Origin: Euonymus europaeus | Lineage: Eukaryota; Streptophyta; Magnoliopsida; Celastrales; Celastraceae | Reading direction: 5' to 3' | DNA: 64,000 nucleotides | Assembly (NCBI GenBank): GCA_963580455.1 | Contig: OY756962.1 | Span: 16,014,001 to 16,078,000 of the forward strand | Shown: positions 12,901 to 25,160 of the stretch, piece by piece | How the letters are laid out: the number at the start of each line of letters is the position of its first letter | Position numbering within the stretch: position 1 is the stretch's first letter | Notes under the pieces: model-generated | What the model was told of the DNA's origin: nothing | The model's input: only the letters and a program-made list of their open reading frames with translations | The model's database searches: none | Position numbers and translations under genes: made by a program

Positions 12901-15588
12901 ACCGTTAAAAGCTCCTCTATAGAGAGAGTTGAGATACTTCGGACCATCAAAGTTGCTCGGTGTACACTTTTTATAGTTCTTCTATGTCAAATTTTACGAG
13001 TATATGCTTCCAAGATTATTTCGATTCCAAATCACCAACTTTCTATGAGAAATGGACAAAACCATTAAAAGCTCCTCCATAGAGAGTGTGGAGCAACTTC
13101 GGACTATCAAAGTTGCTCGAAGTACACTTTTTATTGTTCTTCTATGTTAAATTTTATGACTATAAGCTTCCTATATTATTTCGATGCCAAAAAACGAACT
13201 TTTTATGACAAATGGACAAAACCGTTAAAATATCCTCCATAGAGAGAGTTGAGCAACTTCGGACCATCAAAGTTGCTCGGTGTACACTTTTTATAGTTCT
13301 TCTATGTCAAATTTTACGAGTTTATGCTTCCAAGATTATTTCGATTCCAAATCACCAACTTTCTATGAGAAATGGACAAAACCGTTAAAAGCCCCTCCAT
13401 AGAGAGAGTTGAGCAACTTCGGACCATCAAAGTTGCTCGGTGTACACTTTTTATTGTTCTTCTATGTCAAATTTTACGAGTATAATCTTCAAAGATTATT
13501 TCGATTCCAAATCACCAACTTTCTATGAGAAATGGACAAAACCGTTAAAAGCTCCTCCATAGAGAGTGTGGAGCAACTTCGGACCATCAAAGTTGCTCGA
13601 TGTACACCTTTTATTGTTCTTCTATGTTAAATTTTATTGGTATAAGCTTCCTAGATTATTTCGAAGCCAAAAAATGAACTTTTTACGACAAATGGACAAA
13701 ACCGTTAAAATCTCCTCCATAGAGAGAGTTGAGCAACTTCGGACCATCAAAGTTGCTCGGTGTACACTTTTTATTGTTCTTCTATGTCAAATTTTACGAG
13801 TATAAGCTTCCATTATTATTTCGATTCCAAATCACCAACTTTCTATGAGAAATGGACAAAACCGTTAAAAGCTCCTCCATAGAGAGAGTTGACCAACTTC
13901 GAACCATCAAAGTTGCTCGATGTAAACTTTTTATTGTTCTTCTATGTTAAATTTTATGAGTATAAGCTTCCTAGATTACTTCGATGCTGAAACACCATCT
14001 TTTTACGACAAATGGACAAAACCGTTAAAAGCCCCTACATAAAGAGAGTTGAACAACTTCGGACCATCAAAGTTGCTCGGTGTACACATTTTATTGTTCT
14101 TCTATGTCAAATTTTACGAGTATAAGCTTCCTAGATTATTTCGATGATAAAACACCATTTTTCTATGACAAATGGACAAAACCGTTAAAAGCCCGTCCAT
14201 AGAGAGAGTTGAGCAACTTCGGACCATCAAAGTTGCTCGGTGTACACTTTTTATTGTTCTTCCATGTCAAATTTTACGAGTATAAGCTTCCAAGATTATT
14301 TCGATGGCAAAACACCAACTTTTTACCACAAATGGACAAAACCGTTAAAAGCTCCTGCATAGAGAGAGTTGAGCAACTTCGGACAAAACAAGTTTCTTGG
14401 GATACACTTTTTATTGTTCTTCTATGTCAAATTTTACGAGTATAAGCTACCTAGATTATTTCGATGTTAAAACACCATCTTTCTTTGACAAATGGACAAA
14501 ACCGTTAAAAGCCCCTCCATAGAGAGAGTTGAGCAACTTCGGACCATCAAAGTTGCTCGGTGTACACTTTTCATTGTTATTCTATGTCAAATTTTACGAG
14601 TATAAGCTTCCAAGATTATTTCGATTCCAAATTACCAACTTTCTATGGGAAATGGACAAAACCGTTAAAAGCTCCTCCATAGAGAGAGTTGACCAACTTC
14701 GAACCATCAAAGTTGCTCGATGTAAACTTTTTATTGTTCTTCTATGTTAAATTTTATGAGTATAAGCTTCCTTGATTATTTCGATGCTGAAACACCATCT
14801 TTCTATGACAAATGGACAAAACCGTTAAAATCTCCTCCATAGAGAGAGTTGAGCAACTTCGGACCATCAGAGTTGCTCGGTGTACACTTTTTACTATTCT
14901 TCTATGTCAAATTTTTATGAGTATAAGCTTCCAAGATAATTTCGATTCCAAATCACCAACTTTCTTTGAGAAATGGACAAAACCGTTAAATACTCCTCCA
15001 TAGAGAGTGTGGAGCAACTTCGAACCATCAAAGTTGTTCGATGTACACTTTTTATTGTTCTTCTATGTTAAATTTTATGAGTATAAGCTTCCCAGATTAT
15101 TTCGATGCCAAAAAACGAAATTTTTACAACAAATGGACAAAACCGTTAAAAGCCCCTACATAAAGAGAGTTGAACAACTTCGGACCATCAAAGTTGCTCG
15201 TTGTACACTTTTTATTGTTCTTCTATGTCAAATTTTACGAGTATAAGCTTCCAAGATTATTTCGATTCCAAATCACCAACTCTCTATGAGAAATGGACAA
15301 AACCGTTAAATGCTCCTCCATTGAGAGTGTGGAGCAACTTCGAACCATCAAAGTTGTTCGATGTAAACTTTTTATTGTTCTTCTATGTTAAATTTTATGA
15401 GTATAAGCTTCCTAGATTATTTCGATGCTGAAACACCATCTTTTTACGACAAATGGACAAAACCGTTAAAATCTCCTCCATAGAGAGAGTTGAGCAACTT
15501 CGGACCATCAAAGTTGGTCGGTGTACACTTTTTATTGTTCTTCTATGTCAAATTTTACGAGTATAAGCTTCCAAGATTATTTCGATTC

Positions 15589-18500
15589 CAAATCACCAAC
15601 TTTCTATGAGAAATGGACTAAACCGTTAAAGGCCCCTCCATAGAGAGAGTTGAGCAACTTCGGACCATCAAAGTTGCTCGGTGTACACATTTTATTGTTA
15701 GTCTATGTCAAATTTTATGAGTATAAGCTTCAAAGATTATTTCGATTCCACATCACCAGCTTTCTATGATAAATAGGCAAAACCGTTAAAAGCTCCTCCA
15801 TAGAGAGAGTGGAGCAACTTCGAACCATCAAAGTTGCTCGATGTAAACTTTTTATTGTTCTGCTATGTTAAATTTTTTGAGTATAAGCTTCCTAGATTAT
15901 TTCGATACCAAAAAATGAACTTTTTACGACAAATGGACAAAACCGTTAAAAGCTCCTCCATAGAGAGAGTTGAGATACTTCGGACCATCAAAGTTGCTCG
16001 GTGTACACTTTTTATTGTTCTTCTTTGTCAAATTTTATGAGTATAAGCTTCCAAGACTATTTCTATTCCAAATCACCAACTTTCTATGAGAAATGGACAA
16101 AACCGTTAAATGCTCCCCCATAGAGAGTGTGGAGCAACTTCGGACCACCAAAGTTGCTCGATGTACACTTTTTATTGTTCTTCTATGTTAAATTTTTTTA
16201 GTATAAGCTTCCTGGATTATTTCGATACCAAAAAATGAACTTTTTACGACAAATGGACAAAACCGTTAAAAGCTCCTCAATAGAGAGAGTTGAGATACTT
16301 CGGACCATCAAAGTTGCTCGGTGTACACTTTTTATTGTTCTTCTTTGTCAAATTTTATGAGTATAAGCTTCCAAGACTATTTCTATTCCAAATCACCAAC
16401 TTTCTATGAGAAATGGACAAAACCGTTAAATGCTCCCCCATAGAGAGTGTGGAGCAACTTCGGACCACCAAAGTTGCTCGATGTACACTTTTTATTGTTC
16501 TTCTATGTTAAATTTTGAGTATAAGCTTCCTAGATTATTTCGATGCCAAAAAACAAATTTTTATAACAAATGGACAAAACCGTTAAAAGCTCCTCTATGG
16601 AGAGAGTTGAGATACTTCGGACCATCAAAGTTGCTCGGTGTACACTTTTTATTGTTCTTCTATGTCAAATTTTACGAGTATAAGCTTCCAAGATTACTTC
16701 CATGCCAAAACACCAACTTTTTATCACAAATGGACAAAACCGTTAAAAACTCCTCTATAGAGAGAGTTGAGATACTTCGGACCATCAAAGTTGCTCGGTG
16801 TATACTTTTTATTGTTCTTCTATGTCAAATTTTACGAGTATATGCTTCCAAGATTATTTCGATTCCAAATCACCAACTTTCTATGAGAAATGGACAAAAC
16901 CGTTAAAAGCCCCTCCATAGAGGGAGTTGAGCAACTTCGGACCATCAAAGTTGCTCGGTGTACACTTTTTATTGTTCTTCTAAGTCAAATTTTACGAGTA
17001 TAATCTTCAAAGATTATTTCGATTCCAAATCACCAACTTTCAATGAGAAATGGACAAAACCGTTAAAAGCTCCTCCATAGACAGTGTGGAGCAACTTCGG
17101 ACCATCAAAGTTGCTCGATGTACACTTTTTATTGTTCTTCTATGTTAAATTTTATGAGTATAAGCTTCCGAGATTATTTCGATGCCAAAAAACGAAATTT
17201 TTACAACAAATGGACAAAACCGTTAAAAGCCCCTACATAAAGAGAGTTGAACAACTTCGGACCATCAAAGTTGCTCGTTGTACACTTTTTATTGTTCTTC
17301 TATGTCAAATTTTACGAGTATAAGCTTCCATTATTATTTCGATTCCAAATCACCAACTTTCTATGAGAAATGGACAAAACCGTTAAAAGCTCCTCCATAG
17401 AGAGAGTTGACCAACTTCGAACCATCAAAGTTGCTCGATGTAAACTTTTTATTGTTCTTCTATGTTAAATTTTATGAGTATAAGCTTCCTAGATTATTTC
17501 GATGCTGAAACACCATCTTTTTACGAGAAATGGACAAAACCGTTAAAAGCTCCTCTATAGAGAGAGTTGAGATACTTCGGACCATCAAAGTTGCTCGGTG
17601 TACACATTTTATTGTTCTTCTATGTCAAATTTTACGAGTATAAGCTTCCTAGATTATTTCGATGATAAAACACAATTTTTCTATGACAAATGGACAAAAC
17701 CGTTAAAAGCCCGTCCATAGAGAGAGTTGAGCAACTTCGGACCATCAAAGTTGCTCGGTGTACACTTTTTATTGTTCTTCCATGTCAAATTTTACGAGTA
17801 TAAGCTTCCAAGATTATTTCGATGGCAAAACACCAACTTTTTACCACAAATGGACAAAACCGTTAAAAGCTCCTGCATAGAGAGAGTTGAGCAACTTCGG
17901 ACAAAACAAGTTTCTTGGGATACACTTTTTGTTGTTCTTCTATGTCAAATTTTACGAGTATAAGCTACCTAGATTATTTCGATGTTAAAACACCATCTTT
18001 CTTTGACAAATGGACAAAACCGTTAAAAGACCCTCCATAGAGAGAGTTGAGCAACTTCGGACCATTAAAGTTGCTCGGTGTACACTTTTCATTGTTATTC
18101 TATGTCAAATTTTACGAGTATAAGCTTCCAAGATTATTTCGATTCCAAATTACCAACTTTCTATGGGAAATGGACAAAACCGTTAAAAGCTCCTCCATGG
18201 AGAGAGTTGACCAACTTCGAACCATCAAAGTTGCTCGATGTAAACTTTTTATTGTTCTTCTATGTTAAATTTTATGAGTATAAGCTTCCTTGATTATTTC
18301 GATGCTGAAACACCATCTTTCTATGACAAATGGACAAAACTGTTAAAATCTCCTCCATAGAGAGAGTTGAGCAACTTCGGACCATCAAAGTTGCTCGGTG
18401 TACACTTTTTACTATTCTTCTATGTCAAATTTTATGAGTATAAGCTTCCAAGATAATTTCGATTCCAAATCACCAACTTTCTATGAGAAATGGACAAAAC

Positions 18501-18978
18501 CGTTAAATACTCCTCCATAGAGAGTGTGGAGCAACTTCGAACCATCAAAGTTGTTCGACGTACACTTTTTATTGTTCTTCTATGTTAAATTTTATGAGTA
18601 TAAGCTTCCTAGATTATTTCGATGCCAAAAAACGAAATTTTTACAACAAATGGACAAAACCGTTAAAAGCCCCTACATAAAGAGAGTTGAACAACTTCGG
18701 ACCATCAAAGTTGCTCGTTGTACACTTTTTATTGTTCTTCTATGTCAAATTTTACGAGTATAAGCTTCCAAGATTATTTCGATTCCAAATCACCAACTCT
18801 CTATGAGAAATGGACAAAACCGTTAAATGCTCCTCCATAGAGAGTGTGGAGCAACTTCGAACCATCAAAGTTGTTCGATGTAAACTTTTTATTGTTCTTC
18901 TATGTTAAATTTTATGAGTATAAGCTTCCTAGATTATTTCGATGCTGAAACACCATCTTTTTACGACAAATGGACAAA
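15589..18978. repeat. HOR block X, copy 3
   Basis: This is the third copy of block X, offset 6,079 bp from copy 2. It keeps the ordered markers (short-spacer AAATTTTGAGTAT at about 16512, AGAGGGAGTTG at about 16920, CCATTATTATTTCG at about 17327). It shares with copy 2 the CACAATTTTTC variant at about 17672, which copy 1 lacks (CACCATTTTTC). Copies 2 and 3 are therefore closer to each other. Confidence 0.8.
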
Positions 18979-21967
18979 ACCGTTAAAAGCTCCTCTATAG
19001 AGAGAGTTGAGATACTTCGGACCATCAAAGTTGCTCGGTGTACACTTTTTATAGTTCTTCTATGTCAAATTTTACGAGTATATGCTTCCAAGATTATTTC
19101 GATTCCAAATCACCAACTTTCTATGAGAAATGGACAAAACCGTTAAAAGCTCCTCCATAGAGAGTGTGGAGCAACTTCGGACTATCAAAGTTGCTCGAAG
19201 TACACTTTTTATTGTTCTTCTATGTTAAATTTTATGACTATAAGCTTCCTATATTATTTCGATGCCAAAAAACGAACTTTTTATGACAAATGGACAAAAC
19301 CGTTAAAATATCCTCCATAGAGAGAGTTGAGCAACTTCGGACCATCAAAGTTGCTCGGTGTACACTTTTTATAGTTCTTCTATGTCAAATTTTACGAGTT
19401 TATGCTTCCAAGATTATTTCGATTCCAAATCACCAACTTTCTATGAGAAATGGACAAAACCGTTAAAAGCCCCTCCATAGAGAGAGTTGAGCAACTTCGG
19501 ACCATCAAAGTTGCTCGGTGTACACTTTTTATTGTTCTTCTATGTCAAATTTTACGAGTATAATCTTCAAAGATTATTTCGATTCCAAATCACCAACTTT
19601 CTATGAGAAATGGACAAAACCGTTAAAAGCTCCTCCATAGAGAGTGTGGAGCAACTTCGGACCATCAAAGTTGCTCGATGTACACCTTTTATTGTTCTTC
19701 TATGTTAAATTTTATTGGTATAAGCTTCCTAGATTATTTCGAAGCCAAAAAATGAACTTTTTACGACAAATGGACAAAACCGTTAAAATCTCCTCCATAG
19801 AGAGAGTTGAGCAACTTCGGACCATCAAAGTTGCTCGGTGTACACTTTTTATTGTTCTTCTATGTCAAATTTTACGAGTATAAGCTTCCATTATTATTTC
19901 GATTCCAAATCACCAACTTTCTATGAGAAATGGACAAAACCGTTAAAAGCTCCTCCATAGAGAGAGTTGACCAACTTCGAACCATCAAAGTTGCTCGATG
20001 TAAACTTTTTATTGTTCTTCTATGTTAAATTTTATGAGTATAAGCTTCCTAGATTACTTCGATGCTGAAACACCATCTTTTTACGACAAATGGACAAAAC
20101 CGTTAAAAGCTCCTCTATAGAGAGAGTTGAGATACTTCGGACCATCAAAGTTGCTCGGTGTACACATTTTATTGTTCTTCTATGTCAAATTTTACGAGTA
20201 TAAGCTTCCTAGATTATTTCGATGATAAAACACCATTTTTCTATGACAAATGGACAAAACCGTTAAAAGCCCGTCCATAGAGAGAGTTGAGCAACTTCGA
20301 ACCATCAAAGTTGCTCGGTGTACACATTTTATTGTTCTTCTATGTCAAATTTTACGAGTATAAGCTTCCAAGATTACTTCCATGCCAAAACACCAACTTT
20401 TTATCACAAATGGACAAAACCGTAAAAAGCTCCTCTATAGAGAGAGTTGAGATACTTCGGACCATCAAAGTTGCTCGGTGTATACTTTTTATTGTTCTTC
20501 TATGTCAAATTTTACGAGTATATGCTTCCAAGATTATTTCGATTCCAAATCACCAACTTTCTATGAGAAATGGACAAAACCGTTAAAAGCCCCTCCATAG
20601 AGGGAGTTGAGCAACTTCGGACCATCAAAGTTGCTCGGTGTACACTTTTTATTGTTCTTCTAAGTCAAATTTTACGAGTATAATCTTCAAAGATTATTTC
20701 GATTCCAAATCACCAACTTTCAATGAGAAATGGACAAAACCGTTAAAAGCTCCTCCATAGACAGTGTGGAGCAACTTCGGACCATCAAAGTTGCTCGATG
20801 TACACTTTTTATTGTTCTTCTATGTTAAATTTTATGAGTATAAGCTTCTAGATTATTTCGATGCCAAAAAACGAAATTTTTACAACAAATGGACAAAACC
20901 GTTAAAAGCCCCTACATAAAGAGAGTTGAACAACTTCGGACCATCAAAGTTGCTCGTTGTACACTTTTTATTGTTCTTCTATGTCAAATTTTACGAGTAT
21001 AAGCTTCCATTATTATTTCGATTCCAAATCACCAACTTTCTATGAGAAATGAACAAAACCGTTAAAAGCTCCTCCATAGAGAGAGTTGACCAACTTCGAA
21101 CCATCAAAGTTGCTCGATGTAAACTTTATATTGTTCTTCTACGTTAAATTTTATGAGTATAAGCTTCCTTGATTATTTCGATGCTGAAACACCATCTTTT
21201 TACGACAAATGGACAAAACCGTTAAAAGCTCCTCTATAGAGAGAGTTGAGATACTTCGGACCATCAAAGTTGCTCGGTGTACACATTTTATTGTTCTTCT
21301 ATGTCAAATTTTACGAGTATAAGCTTCCTAGATTATTTCGATGATAAAACACCATTTTTCTATGACAAATGGACAAAACCGTTAAAAGCCCGTCCATAAA
21401 GAGAGTTGAGCAACTTCGGACCATCAAAGTTGCTCGGTGTACACTTTTTATTGTTCTTCCATGTCAAATTTTACGAGTATAAGCTTCCAAGATTATTTCG
21501 ATAGCAAAACACCAACTTTTTACCACAAATGGACAAAACCGTTAAAAGCTCCTGCATAGAGAGAGTTGAGCAACTTCGGACAAAACAAGTTTCTTGGGAT
21601 ACACTTTTTATTGTTCTTCTATGTCAAATTTTACGAGTTTAAGCTACCTAGATTATTTCGATGTTAAAACACCATCTTTCTTTGACAAATGGACAAAACC
21701 GTTAAAAGCCCCTCCATAGAGAGAGTTGAGCAACTTCGGACCATCAAAGTTGCTCGGTGTACACTTTTCATTGTTATTCTATGTCAAATTTTACGAGTAT
21801 AAGCTTCCAAGATTTTTCGATTCCAAATTACCGACTTTCTATGGGAAATGGACAAAACCGTTAAAAGCTCCTCCATAGAGAGAGTTGACCAACTTCGAAC
21901 CATCAAAGTTGCTCGATGTAAACTTTTTATTGTTCTTCTATGTTAAATTTTATGAGTATAAGCTTCC

Positions 21968-23722
21968 TTGATTATTTCGATTCCAAATCACCAACTTTCT
22001 ATGAGAAATGGACAAAACCGTTAAATGCTCCTCCATAGAGAGTGTGGAGCAACTTCGAACCATCAAAGTTGTTCGATGTAAACTTTTTATTGTTCTTCTA
22101 TGTTAAATTTTATGAGTATAAGCTTCCTAGATTATTTCGATGCTGAAACACCATCTTTTTACGACAAATGGACAAAACCGTTAAAAGCTCCTCTATAGAG
22201 AGAGTTGAGATACTTCGGACCATCAAAGTTGCTCGGTGTACACTTTTTATAGTTCTTCTATGTCAAATTTTACGAGTATATGCTTCCAAGATTATTTCGA
22301 TTCCAAATCACCAACTTTCTATGAGAAATGGACAAAACCGTTAAAAGCTCCTCCATAGAGAGTGTGGAGCAACTTCGGACCATCAAAGTTGCTCGAAGTA
22401 CAGTTTTTATTGTTCTTCTATGTTAAATTTTATGACTATAAGCTTCCTATATTATTTCGATGCCAAAAAACGAACTTTTTATGACAAATGGACAAAACCG
22501 TTAAAATATCCTCCATAGAGAGAGTTGAGCAACTTCGGACCATCAAAGTTGCTCGATGTTCACTTTTTATAGTTCTTCTATGTCAAATTTTACGAGTTTA
22601 TGCTTGCAAGATTATTCCGATTCCAAATCACCAACTTTCTATGAGAAATGGACAAAACCGTTAAAAGCCCCTCCATAGAGAGAGTTGAGCAACTTCGGAC
22701 ATCAAAGTTGCTCGGTGTACACTTTTTATTGTTCTTCTATGTCAAATTTTACGAGTACAATCTTCAAAGATTATTTCGATTCCAAATCACCAACTTTCTA
22801 TGAGAAATGGACAAAACCGTTAAAAGCTCATCCATAGAGAGTGTGGAGCAACTTCGGACCATCAAAGTTGCTCGATGTACACCTTTTATTGTTCTTCTAT
22901 GTTAAATTTTATGGGTATAAGCTTCCTAGATTATTTCGAAGCCAAAAAATGAACTTTTTTCGACAAATGGACAAAACCGTTAAAATCTCCTCCATAGAGA
23001 GAGTTGAGCAACTTCGGACCATCAAAGTTGCTCGGTGAACACTTTTTATTTTTCTTCCATGTCAAATTTTACGAGTATAAGCTTCCAATATTATTTCGAT
23101 TCCAAATCACCAACTTTCTATGAGAAATGGACAAAACCGCTAAAAGCCCCTTCATAGAGAGAGTTGAGCAACTTCGGACCATCAAAGTTGCTCGGTGTAC
23201 ACTTTTCATTGTTATTCTATGTCAAATTTTATGAGTATAAGCTTCCAAGATTATTTCCATTCCAAATCACCAACTTTTTACGACAAATGGACAAAACCGT
23301 TAAAAGCTCCTCTATATAGAGAGTTGACCAACTTCGGACCATTAAAGTTGCTCGGCGTACACTTTTTATTGTTCTTCTATGTCAAATTTTACGAGTATAA
23401 TCTTCAAAGATTATTTCGATTCCAAATCACCAACTTTCTATGAGAAATGGACAAAACCGTTAAAAGCTCTTCCATAGAGAGTGTGGAGCAACTTCGGACC
23501 ATCAAAGTTGCTCGATGTACACTTTTTATTGTTCTTCTATGTTAAATTTTATGGGTATAAGCTTCCTAGATTATTTCGATTGCAAAAAATGAACTTTTTA
23601 CGACAAATGGACAAAACCGTTAAAATCTCCTCCATAGAGAGAGTTGAGCAACTTCGGACCATCAAAGTTGCTCGGTGTACACTTTTTATTGTTCTTCTAT
23701 GTCAAATTTTACGAGTATAAGC
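21968..23722. repeat. Segmental copy Z2 (distal copy of Z1)
   Basis: This is the distal copy of the segment at 541-2295. Variants at 22385 (CGAAGTAC), 22910 (TATGGGTATAAGC) and 23201 (ACTTTTCATTGTTATTC) match the proximal copy in order. The boundaries fall within monomers, but the join keeps the 160-bp register closely. This is the pattern expected from unequal exchange between misaligned arrays. Confidence 0.75.
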
Positions 23723-23987
23723 TTCCAAGATTATTTCGATTCCAAATCACTAACTTTCTATGAGAAATGGACAAAACCATTAAAAGCCCCTTCATAGAGA
23801 GAGTTGAGCAACTTCGGACCATCAAAGTTGCTCGGTGTACACATTTTATTGTTATTCTATGTCAAATTTTATGAGTATAAGCTTCGAAGATTATTTCGAT
23901 TCCACATCACCAACTTTATATGAGAAATAGACAAAACCGTTAAAAGCTCCTCCATAGAGAGAGTGGAGCAACTTCGAACGATCAAAG

Positions 23988-25160
23988 TTGCTCGATGTAA
24001 ACTTTTTATTGTTCTGCTATGTTAAATTTTATGAGTATAAGCTTCCTAGATTATTTCGATACCAAAAAATGAACTTTTTACGACAAATGGACAAAACCGT
24101 TAAAAGCTCCTCCATAGAGAGAGTTGAGATACTTCGGACCATCAAAGTTGCTCGGTGTACACTTTTTATTGTTCTTCTTTGTCAAAATTTATGAGTATAA
24201 GCTTCCAAGACTATTTCTATTCCAAATCACCAACTTTCTATGAGAAATGGACAAAACCGTTAAATGCTCCCCCATAGAGAGTGTGGAGCAACTTCGGACC
24301 ACCAAAGTTGCTCGATGTACACTTTTTATTGTTCTTCTATGTTAAATTTTATGAGTATAAGCTTCCTAGATTATTTCGATGCCAAAAAACGAAATTTTTA
24401 TAACAAATGGACAAAACCGTTAAAATCTCCTCCATAGAGAGAGTTGAGCAACTTCGGACCATCAAAGTTGCTCGGTGTACACTTTTTATTGTTCTTCTAT
24501 GTCAAATTTTACGATTATAAGCTTCCAAGATTACTTCGATGCCAAAACACCAACTTTTTATCACAAATGGACAAAACCGTTAAAAGCAACTCCATAGAGA
24601 GAGTTGAGATACTTCGGACCATCAAAGTTGCTCGGTGTACACTTTTTATTGTTCTTCTTTGTCAAATTTTATGAGTATAAGCTTCCAAGACTATTTCTAT
24701 TCCAAATCACCAACTTTCTATGAGAAATGGACAAATCGTTAAATGCTCCCCCATAGAGAGTGTGAAGCAACTTCGAACCATCAAAGTTGCTCGGTGTACA
24801 CTTTTTATTGTTCTTCTATGTCAAATTTTATGAGTATATGCTTCCAAGATTATTTGGATTCCAAATCACCAACTTTCTATGAGAAATGGACAAAACCTTT
24901 AAAAGCTCCTCCATAGAGAGAGTTGAGCAACTTCGAACCATCGAAGTTGCTCGGTGTACACTTTTTATTGTTCTTCTATGTTAAATTTTACGAGTATAAG
25001 GTTCCTAGATTATTTTGATGCTGAAACACCATCTTTCTATAACAAGTGGACAAAACCGTTAAAAGCTCCTCCATAGAGAGAGTTGAGATACTTCGGACCA
25101 TCGAAGTTGCTCGTTGTACACTTTTTATTGTTCTTCTATGTCAAATTTTACGAGTATACA
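23988..25160. repeat. 4.8-kb-offset duplicated segment, proximal copy
   Basis: The segment matches 28784-29797; 23988/28784 and 24444/29240 are 4,796 bp apart. Shared markers are AGCAACTCCATAG (24587 and 29383) and CGTTGTACAC just before the end. The proximal copy continues without a break through GAGTATACACTTCC at about 25152. At the equivalent point the distal copy is interrupted by the solo LTR. The proximal copy therefore holds a paralogous empty site. The match carries a one-monomer difference near its end. Confidence 0.7.

Larger units (their letters stand above)
7727..20300. repeat. 6.08-kb higher-order repeat, two copies plus a partial third
   Basis: Units lie at about 7727-13805 and 13806-19884, with a partial third to about 20300. 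The offset is 6,078-6,079 bp, about 38 monomers. Matching positions include 8130/14209, 9755/15834, 10351/16430, 11005/17084 and 12446/18524. Block X repeats are nested within it. The periodicity ends abruptly at about 20300, where the sequence switches inside a monomer to text matching about 16680 instead of the expected 14220 equivalent. Confidence 0.8.
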
